Shown: in pieces, positions 40,344-47,900 of the stretch
Layout: the number at the start of each line of letters is the position of its first letter
Position numbering within the stretch: position 1 is the first letter of the stretch
Source: Dermatophagoides farinae
Lineage: Eukaryota; Arthropoda; Arachnida; Sarcoptiformes; Pyroglyphidae
Reading direction: 5' to 3'
Assembly: GCF_024713945.1 (NCBI RefSeq)
Contig: NC_134680.1
Location: 191,001 to 255,000 of the forward strand
Length of the DNA: 64,000 bases
The notes under the pieces: generated by a model
What the model was told of the DNA's origin: nothing
The model's database searches: none
What the model saw: only the letters and a program-made list of their open reading frames with translations
Program-made: the position numbers and the translations under genes

Positions 40344-41279
40344 ATGCAGATTGTCAAAAATGAAGGCTTCAATGTTTTACAGATTAAGTATGACAAGAAT
40401 TCATCGGTTATACGACATTTATATATGAAACGTTTTGTTTTAAATGCCGTATCGCAGCAACAACAACAACAGAAAAATTCTGATCAAGAACAACACGATG
40501 AATGTAAACCTGAAAATCGTACATTGTTCATGTTGAATATACCACCATTCATAAATGAACATCATATTCGATATTTATTCCGTAATTGTGGACAAATTGT
40601 AAAGGTTTATTTCGAAGAGAAGCCATCATATTCAACAGCTACATTAATGTATGAAAAAATAAAAAAATTAGATTCCACCACAATGAATCGAAAACAATCG
40701 AATGAATCAGCAGCAGCACCATCAATTGCAGAATTTTTCACGAAAGAAAATGAAATCATTGCCTATAAAATTTGTTATGTTGTTTTTGGTAAATCAAGTG
40801 GTCTTTCGAATGCTTTAGAGATGGCCCAAACTGATGATCAAATTTATACTTTTGTACCGGATGAAATTGATGATTCAAGTGATAGCCATTGGCTCACTGG
40901 TATGAAATTATGGCAATCACAATATAATCATTCAATAGCTCAACAATATCATCTGGTAAAAATTGCTGAAAAATTTGTAGCTGAATGTGATATGCATTCG
41001 GATGAACAAGACGAACAGAAACAGATGGAAGCTGAACAATTGAATGAACAACAACGACAATCAGATGGATGGATTACGGTGAATCGTCGTTTACGACGTG
41101 ATCGTCGTGCATTAATCGCAAATCAACAACATGATCAAAAAATTGAAGAAAAATATAAAGATCGTGAAATGAAACGAAAATCGATGGAACAAAAATTTGA
41201 TGAACAAATTGCACCAATCATTGAAGCAGCGATGAAAAAGAAAAAGAAAAATCCTCGTGCTACATACAACAGTTTTTAA
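40344..41279 (+). CDS. RRP7A: Ribosomal RNA-processing protein 7 homologue A
   Basis: Nucleolar factor of the small-subunit processome needed for 18S rRNA maturation. Intronless, 311 aa. An RRM-like fold starts at about residue 58 (RTLFMLNIPPFINEHHIRYLF) and resumes after a Ser/Ala-rich insert with AYKICYVVFGKSSGLSNAL. The C-terminal half matches the RRP7 domain: a helical acidic stretch, then DGWITVNRRLRRDRR, then a basic helix with the terminal RATYNSF. The ATG at 40344 is the first in frame. The next gene on the same strand starts about 140 bp after its stop, with a poly(A) signal between them. Its promoter carries the AACTCACGTG element. Confidence 0.88.
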   Translation: MQIVKNEGFNVLQIKYDKNSSVIRHLYMKRFVLNAVSQQQQQQKNSDQEQHDECKPENRTLFMLNIPPFINEHHIRYLFRNCGQIVKVYFEEKPSYSTATLMYEKIKKLDSTTMNRKQSNESAAAPSIAEFFTKENEIIAYKICYVVFGKSSGLSNALEMAQTDDQIYTFVPDEIDDSSDSHWLTGMKLWQSQYNHSIAQQYHLVKIAEKFVAECDMHSDEQDEQKQMEAEQLNEQQRQSDGWITVNRRLRRDRRALIANQQHDQKIEEKYKDREMKRKSMEQKFDEQIAPIIEAAMKKKKKNPRATYNSF

Positions 41280-41302
41280 TAATTGAAATTTTTTTGTAAA
41301 AT

Positions 41303-41308
41303 AATAAA
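41303..41308 (+). promoter_or_regulatory. Poly(A) signal, RRP7A
   Basis: AATAAA 24 bp after the RRP7A stop, inside the short gap before EARS2. It argues for two separate transcripts rather than one dicistronic message. Confidence 0.55.
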
Positions 41309-41419
41309 ATTTTTTATTATATTTTTTTGAATCTGAATTTCTGTTATGTCGTTTATGAACGACCGATTTTTTTCTGTCACATGTTTATAATTCGAATGTT
41401 TGAATTTTGTTGTTTTCAA

Positions 41420-43039
41420 ATGTTTCGAAAAAAGACACAATTGTGGTTATTACGGCCAAAATGGATGACCATTTTATCCATTCGATCCGAATGTTCATCA
41501 ACCGTACGGTTACGTTTTGCACCAAGTCCTACTGGTTTCGTTCATCTTGGTGGTTTACGTACTACATTGTTCAATTATTTATTTGCTCGTAAACATGGTG
41601 GTAAATTTATCGTACGTATTGAAGATACTGATCGTGAACGTATAGTTCCTGGATCATTAGAAAGCATTATGGATATTTTACATTGGTCCAATCTTCAACC
41701 AGATGAAGGTCCTGAATTCGGTGGCGATTATGGCCCATATATTCAATCAGAACGTGTAGAATTGTATCGAGAAATGATTGAAAAATTATTGAAAACCGAT
41801 ACTGTTTATCGATGTTTTTGCACCCATAAACGATTGGAATTATTACGTCGTGAAGCCGTGAAAAATCGTGAAACACCCCGATATGATAATCGATGTCGAT
41901 CATTGAGTAATGAAGAAATTCGTCAGAATTTAGCCGAAAATATACCATATACGGTACGATTAAAACTTTTACCAGGACCAATGGATATCAATGATCTGGT
42001 GTATGGTCGTGTTACATATGATCTTAGTCTTATTGAAGGTGATCCTATTCTATTTAAATCCGACGGATTACCAACCTATCATTTTGCCAATGTTGTCGAT
42101 GATTATCATATGCGAATCACACATGTACTTCGTGGTGTTGAGTGGCTTGTATCGACGCCAAAACATCTAATGATATATGATGCATTCGGTTGGCCTAGGC
42201 CAAAATATGCACATCTTCCTTTGTTGATCAATACAGATGGATCAAAACTATCGAAACGTCATGATCATATTCGTATTTCTACTTATCGTGATCAAGGTTA
42301 TTATCCAGAAGTTGTAATAAATTACCTTACACAAATGGGTGGCGGTTTTGGTCAATTGAACACAGCAGACTGTGATAAAATCTATCCAATTGATAAATTA
42401 GCCGCTGCATTCGATCTACAATCAGTTAATCAAAATAATTGTAAAATAGATGTGGAAAAAATTCGTCTATTAAATCGATTACACATACGGAATCTAATTG
42501 AAAATGATCCAAATCGTATACGAAATGATTTAATCTGCCTTCTCGAACGGAATCGAGAAAAATTTCAATCATTACAACAATTCGATAATCAAGATAAAAA
42601 TTATTTCGATAAATGTCTTCGATGGAGTTCAACACGGATATATACGATAAATGATTTGATTACAAATGATTTTCTATTTCTTTGGTCACAACCAAAATCA
42701 ACATGGGTGATGGAAGACAATTTTTCATTTGGTGGCACGAAACAACAAATTCAGCAAACATTACAGGCAACAATTGATTTATTATGGCAAATGAATGAAC
42801 AAGATTTTGATGATAAAGATGAAATTTTACAAAAACTTCGAATATTCAATAGTAGTGATGAACAGCAAATGAAATTCAGTGCATACATGAAACTTCTTCG
42901 ATTATCGTTGACAAATCTAACAAAAGGTCCACCTGTTGCTGAATCAATATCATTGCTTGGAAAAAATCGTACCATTCAATATATTACAAATTCGATTGAG
43001 CATTTACGAAACAAAAACAACAACAACAACGATCAATGA
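41420..43039 (+). CDS. EARS2: Mitochondrial glutamyl-tRNA synthetase
   Basis: Class I aminoacyl-tRNA synthetase that charges mitochondrial tRNA-Glu (and often tRNA-Gln). Intronless; from the ATG at 41420 it has 539 aa, close to the family's usual 520. A basic, hydrophobic leader suits a mitochondrial presequence. APSPTGFVHLGGLRTTLFNY contains the HIGH-type signature as HLGG; RIEDTDRER follows. SDGLPTYHFANVVDDYHMRI and THVLRGVEWL are further family blocks, and SKLSKRH is the KMSKS-type loop. In-frame ATGs exist further upstream, so the true start could be slightly longer. It converges on EXOSC9 with only 12 bp between stop codons. Confidence 0.93.
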   Translation: MFRKKTQLWLLRPKWMTILSIRSECSSTVRLRFAPSPTGFVHLGGLRTTLFNYLFARKHGGKFIVRIEDTDRERIVPGSLESIMDILHWSNLQPDEGPEFGGDYGPYIQSERVELYREMIEKLLKTDTVYRCFCTHKRLELLRREAVKNRETPRYDNRCRSLSNEEIRQNLAENIPYTVRLKLLPGPMDINDLVYGRVTYDLSLIEGDPILFKSDGLPTYHFANVVDDYHMRITHVLRGVEWLVSTPKHLMIYDAFGWPRPKYAHLPLLINTDGSKLSKRHDHIRISTYRDQGYYPEVVINYLTQMGGGFGQLNTADCDKIYPIDKLAAAFDLQSVNQNNCKIDVEKIRLLNRLHIRNLIENDPNRIRNDLICLLERNREKFQSLQQFDNQDKNYFDKCLRWSSTRIYTINDLITNDFLFLWSQPKSTWVMEDNFSFGGTKQQIQQTLQATIDLLWQMNEQDFDDKDEILQKLRIFNSSDEQQMKFSAYMKLLRLSLTNLTKGPPVAESISLLGKNRTIQYITNSIEHLRNKNNNNNDQ

Positions 43040-43051
43040 TGAATGGGTAAA

Positions 43052-44595
43052 TTATTTTTTCTTTTTCGAATTTTTACCACTTTTTTTACTAAATTCCCAT
43101 TGAAGTTGTACTGTTGCAGATTCTTCATCATCATCATCATCATCGGCAACATTTGCTGCTGCTATAATAGCTCGTTTTTCTTTTTTCGTTTTTTCATTAA
43201 ATTTTTTGATTGTTGTTCGTATATCTGAATCGGTTGCCGCTTTTTTCTTATCCACCACTGTCCATTTTTGTTTATTCATGTTATTCGTTTTTTTATTTCG
43301 ATTTGTTGACTTTATTTGTTCCATATCATAATCATCATTATTTTCCATTCGTGGATCAGTCAATTGTGCAGTACGAATTATTTCAATTTTTGATTGCTCT
43401 TCATGTTCCTTGTCCTCATAATCATCATCATCATCCATATCTAATGGTTCATTTATCTGTATAGCCCATTTGGATGGACCACCAAAACCAATATCAATAT
43501 TGTGAATTTTTTCCAAAATTTCATTATCATTTTCACCATTATTTGATGATGATCATTATGTTGTTCATCACCAAGAACTGGATGTCGATCATAATCACGT
43601 ATGATACATAGATCACCATTGAGCATTGCTTCATAGAAACCATACCGTTCAAATGGTTGTTGTTTTTGTCCACTGGTATTGACATGCATTTCCAATGTTT
43701 GTTTTAAATAATTGGTTACAAATCGTACACGTTCAAATGCTTTGTCCGTACAGGAACGTAATAAACGTTGTGAAAATGAACGTAATGATAATGGTCCAAT
43801 TGATTGTATGGCAACAATTTCTTTATAAACATTTGCACATATTATCAATACATTGTGAAGAAAATCTTCTTCCTCTTCAGTTGGATCACATATAAGCAGT
43901 TGTGTTGCTTTACGTACCAAATGTTCATGTTGTTCAGGTAAAATTTCCTGGTTTTCCGTCAGAATTTTTTTCAAATGTGTACGATCCATAAATTGAAATG
44001 TAACACACAGTGGATAATGAAATAATGTCAATGGTATTGGATTTCGTTCTTCATATGAATGTACAATAATATCACCATTATCAGGTGAAACGGTTGCATC
44101 CGGACGTTTGAAATGCATTAATGATGCTATCGTAGCAATAGATGCAGCTTCAATGAGATTACCATCGAAATTCAGCAATACCAATTTGGTACAAATACAC
44201 CATACCATTTTACCGGTAACAAGACATAGCGATTCTAGATCAAGAACATTGATACGATTAATAATTTTCTCCAACAATCTTGTCGTCAATATTGCTTCGG
44301 TTGGTTGTGAACGTTCAATATTTCGAAGCCATTTTTCTTTACCACCAGCACCAATGTTGATGATAACTTTGAAACGCCCTTCCGATGGTCGTGTAATTCG
44401 TGGTTCATCCAATGTTGCTTCTGTCGATGCATATATAATTGTATTGCCTAGTTGAACAAAACATGAGCCAAATGTAAGGCCAAAATTTACTTGTAAATCA
44501 CGTGATTGATAAAATGTTCGATTATCGATTCGTTTGTTTTCAAGAAGTGATTCGATCAAAAAACTTCGATTACAATTTGGTACAGTTCGTGACAT
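43052..44595 (-). CDS. EXOSC9: Exosome complex component RRP45, one-base frame break
   Basis: RNase PH-fold subunit of the nuclear and cytoplasmic RNA exosome ring; catalytically inert in animals. It begins MSRTVPNCNRSFLIESLLEN, then RIDNRTFYQSRDLQVNFG, EGRFKVIINIG, LDLESLCLVTGKMVW, NLIEAASIATIASLMHFKRP and RNPIPLTLFHYPLC, all RNase PH-domain blocks. After DYDRHPVLGDEQH the frame runs out of homology, while a second frame, open from about 43545, encodes an acidic then Lys-rich tail of about 160 residues like that of other EXOSC9 proteins. One missing base, most simply in the three-base run at 43542-43544, joins them (514 aa). If the break were real, the core domain would still be complete. 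Confidence 0.9.
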
Positions 44596-44788
44596 TTTTT
44601 CCTGGATTGATTTATATATGACAAAGACAGACACAATCAATCCTCAAGATCGTCAAAATTCTAAAAATTGAAACACGTGAGTTATCATCACCTCATTTCA
44701 ACACCATTAGGTTCGAATGGATCAAAATAGCCAATAACATCAACAACATATATGTTTTTCTTCAGGTTCCGACCAACAACAGCGAAAA
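44596..44788. other. EXOSC9 5' flank
   Basis: Upstream sequence of the minus-strand EXOSC9 gene, with the 17-bp E-box element at 44671-44687. Beyond it, the repeat island begins. Confidence 0.5.
44671..44687 (-). promoter_or_regulatory. AACTCACGTG element upstream of EXOSC9
   Basis: Minus-strand reading TGATAACTCACGTGTTT. The core CACGTG ends 79 bp before the EXOSC9 ATG. All 17 bases are identical to 50698-50714 upstream of the RPC7-like gene, in the same orientation relative to transcription. Confidence 0.6.
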
Positions 44789-44852
44789 AAAATAGCGATG
44801 GCTTAAAATAGCGATAGCCGAAAATAGCGACTGACGAAAATAGCGAATGAAA
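44789..44852. repeat. 16-bp minisatellite, four copies
   Basis: Four consecutive 16-bp units, each starting AAAATAGCGA: 44789-44804, 44805-44820, 44821-44836 and 44837-44852. The last six bases of each unit vary. A related TAGCGA motif recurs near 45140. Confidence 0.85.
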
Positions 44853-45191
44853 ATACGCATACGAAAAGAGCGAAAGTGATCAAACATAAACTTATGATTT
44901 TATTTATGAATGTTCCTTTGACAACAAAATAAAAAAAAAAATGAATTTTTATATCAATCAATCAATTTAATTTAAATTAATCAATGCAAATTTCAACATA
45001 AGAATGAAATAAATAAAATAAAAAAGGAATTTCGGCTTTTGCTATTTCATATCGCAACCGAAATTTTTGTTCATCATAATCATAAAACATCAGGAAACGG
45101 ATTCAGCCTTTAAAACCAGAATCTGACGGTTCGGCTATTTTTTAGCGACTTTTTGTGTGGATATAATCAAAGTACACGCAAAAATTGCGAG

Positions 45192-45320
45192 TACACAGAG
45201 AGAAAAAATCAAATTCGATTTACCCAATATCCTGTCAATAAACAGCGTACAAATTCAATGGTAACGTTGTTCATTGACAGGATATTGGGTAAATCATTTT
45301 CGATTTTTTCTCTCTGTGTA
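45192..45320. mobile_element. Fold-back element with 48-bp inverted arms
   Basis: Arms at 45192-45239 and 45273-45320 are reverse complements with only a few mismatches. Both start from the outer end TACACAGAGAGAAAAAATC and end at the inner TACCCAATATCCTGTCAAT. The loop is 33 bp. It has no coding capacity and resembles a nonautonomous hairpin or fold-back transposon relic. I do not recognise the family and see no clear target duplication. Confidence 0.75.
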
Positions 45321-45500
45321 TATAGATATTGCGGCGAATGTACACATACGTTCGTTCACTATTTGATGATTGATCTATCTATTTCACGTGATTTTGAATC
45401 TTCTGAACGTTCATTTCTATACTTATCATTTCCGAGGGTGTTTTGAGAGTGTAAAACTGAAACTGCGAGACGAAGGTTGCGCCTCCGTATCTTATAAAAT

Positions 45501-45710
45501 TCAGCGGCTTGGCTTAGTTTTAACATTATTTGCATCACACGTTGTCGCTGTAAGGTCGCAAATCAATAAATTTTCAAATGAATTATCACCGTTAATGATA
45601 TTTTTATCCAGTGCTAATTTCAAATCACAATAATTGTCTTCACATTCAAAATCTTCTTGACAATAATCCTCTTCAAGCAATAATTGCAATTGATTAATTA
45701 CAGATATCAT
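45501..45710 (-). other. Orphan 69-codon open frame in repeat island
   Basis: From an ATG at 45710 to a TGA at 45501. Its predicted peptide is acidic with several Cys (CQEDFECEDNYCDLK) and less repetitive than the usual spurious frames here. I recognise no domain. It abuts the topoisomerase pseudogene and may be a transposon fragment or chance. Treat it as unproven. Confidence 0.2.
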
Positions 45711-45729
45711 GTAATAAAATAACTTCTAG

Positions 45730-46402
45730 CAAATTGATTATGACTGACCCAGACCATGATGGAACACACATTGCCGGGCTAATTATAAATGCCATTCATT
45801 TTAACTGGCCTACATTGATAAGATTACATTTTCTGGAAAAGTTTATAACACCAATTGTTACAGTGAGTAGAGGAAGTTCAATTCGCGAATTTTATTCTTT
45901 ACCGGATTATGAACAATGGACAAAAAAACATCAAATTATACGAAACAAAGTATAATAAAGGTATTTTTTTTTTTGATTTTGATTTTCTTTCTGAATATTC
46001 TATTTTTTCATTATCAATCATTTGTTTGTCTATAGGTTTAGGGGGAGTGGCAGAAAATGATATTAAAAAATATTTTTCGAATATTAAAGAACATCGAATA
46101 AAATTATGTTATATGGATAACAATGATGATGATGCCATTGAAATGGCTTTCAGTAAAAAAAAGGAATGATTGAAGAATTTGGATCGAAGAAGAAATTAAA
46201 AAACGTTGCCGAGATCCTGTTAATTGGATAAATAAAATCCAGCTTTATGAACAGGATACACGAGAGATTTCCTACAAAGATTTCATCTGCAAGGCATTGC
46301 TAGCCTTCTGTATAATGAAAAATGGACGATCAATATCATCTTTGATGGATGGTTTAAAACCAGTACAACGTAAAATCATCCACACATGTTTTAAACTTTA
46401 TG
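45730..46402 (+). pseudogene. DNA topoisomerase II fragment (pseudogene)
   Basis: Homology to the TOPRIM and early breakage-reunion region of eukaryotic topoisomerase II: IMTDPDHDGTHIAGLIINAI (with the metal-binding DPDHD), FLEKFITPIVTV, FYSLPDYEQW, then after a GT-AG gap at 45961-46035 the blocks KKYFSNIKEHRIKL and DDDAIEMAFSKKK, then ISSLMDGLKPVQRKIIHTCF. It is dead: the exon before the gap is out of frame at its 3' end with TAA-TAA, the frame stops at a TGA near 46167 where the family has Trp, and further stops and shifts follow. Keeping a likely 75-bp intron shows it came from genomic DNA rather than a reverse-transcribed message. The N-terminal ATPase part and most of the C-terminal part are absent. 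Confidence 0.85.
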
Positions 46403-46438
46403 TTTCTATACTCTCTGGAGCCACTAATTCAATGCAGA

Positions 46439-46653
46439 TCAAACAAAGAGATTGTTCATAATCTTTACAATTTTGTAAAATGTGCTTGGTAATCGTGATG
46501 CAATATGATAGTATTTCGTTTCTTCGTTTACGATACCAGCCAAACGGAATTGATATTCAGCTGTTTTCAACCATGTTTCGGGATCGGATTCCCAAAATTC
46601 TTGTAATTTGACCGATACGGATTCAACTTTGTTTGTAACCGTTTTTTCATCAT
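46439..46653 (-). mobile_element. Gypsy-like retrotransposon gag fragment
   Basis: Minus-strand reading gives VKLQEFWESDPETWLKTAEY followed by QFRLAGIVNEETKYYHIASR, the N-terminal Gag pattern of Ty3/gypsy elements in arthropods, ending at a stop at 46439. Only about 70 residues remain; no protease or reverse transcriptase follows. Upstream on the same strand (about 46700-46815) is a non-repetitive stretch with AATAAAG that could be part of a long terminal repeat, but I cannot show a second copy. Confidence 0.6.
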
Positions 46654-46922
46654 TTTTGATTATTATTAACGAAAAATTAAAAAAAAAATCACTGAGTTAC
46701 CAATTATGTAGCGATGCATCACTTGAGGAAGAAGAATGATTACTTACTTTATTAAAACATGCCCGACTCACGGGTCGTTCATCAAGGCTGTGACGCCAAG
46801 AGCGCCACAGAATATAGATTTTTGCAAACTTTAGTGTAAAATTTTATTTTATCAATTTTTAAAATTATTTTGATAGGTTTATACATGAAAAGTACTTGTA
46901 TGGTGTGTATGAAAATAATCCA

Positions 46923-47160
46923 AATTGGTTAGTGCTAACCATTGAGGGTGAGCATTGCAGTTTAGTGCTAACCTTTCTTGGTTAGCATTAACCCATTTTG
47001 ATTAGTTTTTAGGGTTAGCCCTAACCCAGTATTTCCCAACCTTTTTTTCTTCGCGAACCAAAATAAAAATACGAGTAAATACAAAGTTACCCTTTTACAT
47101 ATCCTACGAACCCCCAAGGGTTCGCGAACCACCGGTTGGGAATCACTGCCCTAACCAATT
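46923..47160. mobile_element. Older inverted-repeat element, host of the hAT MITE
   Basis: The left end AATTGGTTAGTGCTAACC (46923-46940) pairs, after removing the inserted MITE and one copy of its target duplication, with GGTTAGCCCTAACC plus AATT on the right. That makes 18-bp terminal inverted repeats with one mismatch. Without the insertion the element is about 109 bp. GTTAGNNCTAAC-like motifs recur inside it. Family unknown. Confidence 0.65.
47028..47148. mobile_element. hAT-type MITE with 8-bp target duplication
   Basis: 121 bp. The left end CAGTATTTCCCAACC and the reverse complement of the right end, CAGTGATTCCCAACC, match at 13 of 15 bases, with a further internal TTCGCGAACC inverted match. 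It is flanked by a perfect 8-bp direct repeat, CCCTAACC, at 47020-47027 and 47149-47156. The 8-bp duplication and the CAGTG-like ends are the hallmarks of hAT elements. It has no coding capacity. Confidence 0.85.
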
Positions 47161-47210
47161 CGGGGAGTGCTAACCCTACTTTCTTTTCTGTGCTTACTTT
47201 CGTTATGTTC

Positions 47211-47404
47211 GGCCTAGTGGTCTAATGGTATGATTCATGCTTAGGGTTTATACACTGCAAGTTGTTTTTATGTGTTATGTTATCGAACACAGAGAAAAAA
47301 AATATCAAGAAAGAAATAATTCGGGCTTATGTGCAACACACACTAATCCCGATTTCCGCCCACTAATTTGCGTGAGGTTTCGGGTTCAATTCCCGGCTAG
47401 GCCC
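47211..47404 (+). tRNA. tRNA-Pro(AGG) with 122-nt intron
   Basis: Acceptor stem GGCCTAG / CTAGGCC (47211-47217 with 47397-47403). The anticodon arm is CATGC, loop TTAGGG..T, GCGTG. The T arm is TCGGG TTCAATT CCCGG, carrying a good B box, and the D arm has a good A box. The sequence after TTAGGG is interrupted at 47247-47368, exactly between positions 37 and 38, the canonical site of nuclear tRNA introns. Anticodon AGG reads Pro. A four-T Pol III terminator follows at 47407. Animal tRNA introns are usually about 10-30 nt, so this one is very long. It could be a functional gene or one invaded by foreign DNA; all stems are intact. Confidence 0.8.
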
Positions 47405-47406
47405 CG

Positions 47407-47410
47407 TTTT
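47407..47410 (+). terminator. Pol III T4 terminator of tRNA-Pro
   Basis: TTTT three bases after the tRNA discriminator base, then CTTTTTT, the expected RNA polymerase III stop signal. Confidence 0.65.
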
Positions 47411-47418
47411 CTTTTTTA

Positions 47419-47603
47419 CAGTAATACCCCGCTTAACGCTGCCCCGTTTAGCGCTGATTCGATATAACGCTGTACAATTACCCTACATTACATTACATTG
47501 TTACATTGTATATGAAGGGTAAAAATAGCCTCGCTTAGCGCTGTTTCGCTTAACGTTCAGAATTTTTGTAACGTAACCCCCCGCGTTAAGCGGGGTAATA
47601 CTG
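47419..47603. mobile_element. Tigger/pogo-like MITE
   Basis: 185 bp bounded by TA dinucleotides (47417-47418 and 47604-47605). The left end CAGTAATACCCCGCTTAACG and the reverse complement of the right end, CAGTATTACCCCGCTTAACG, differ at one base. The CCCCGCTTAACGC core is typical of Tigger/pogo elements of the Tc1-mariner superfamily. More TAGCGCTG and TAACGCTG subrepeats lie inside. It is noncoding, hence nonautonomous. Confidence 0.85.
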
Positions 47604-47605
47604 TA

Positions 47606-47900
47606 ATTCATTAATTAAAAAATGCAATTTTTTTCCTTTAATGAACGATTATCTAATCTCAAAAAATGATTCAAGATAAATTGTGTTGAAACAAAGTTAG
47701 GTCGAAGTTCGGACTCTAATCGTGATTGAATTGTTGAAAGAAACATTTTAAAATTAAATTGTTTTTTACAGCGAAAAAATTCTGGTGTTTTTCGGCTGGG
47801 CCCAATTTTTTTTCTTAGTTTTCGATTCAATAAACTTTAAAATTTATTTTTATTTAAAAAAACGACAAAATGAAAGACAGTTGATAATTGATTTTTTTTA
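47606..47900. other. MCCC1 3' flank
   Basis: AT-rich DNA between the Tigger-like MITE and the MCCC1 stop codon, likely including the MCCC1 3' UTR on the minus strand. Nothing distinct is seen. Confidence 0.4.

Noticed and set aside
12905-43544. A programmed +1 frameshifting system
   Set aside because: The sites share no slippery sequence or stop context, one of five shifts is in the other direction, and all sit at or beside homopolymers; kept only as an alternative inside a finding.
45028-45067. Short hairpin AATTTCGG / CCGAAATT
   Set aside because: Only 8 bp per arm in AT-rich DNA; could be chance.
47211-47404. Two separate tRNA fragments
   Set aside because: The halves form one complete cloverleaf with the break exactly at the intron site.
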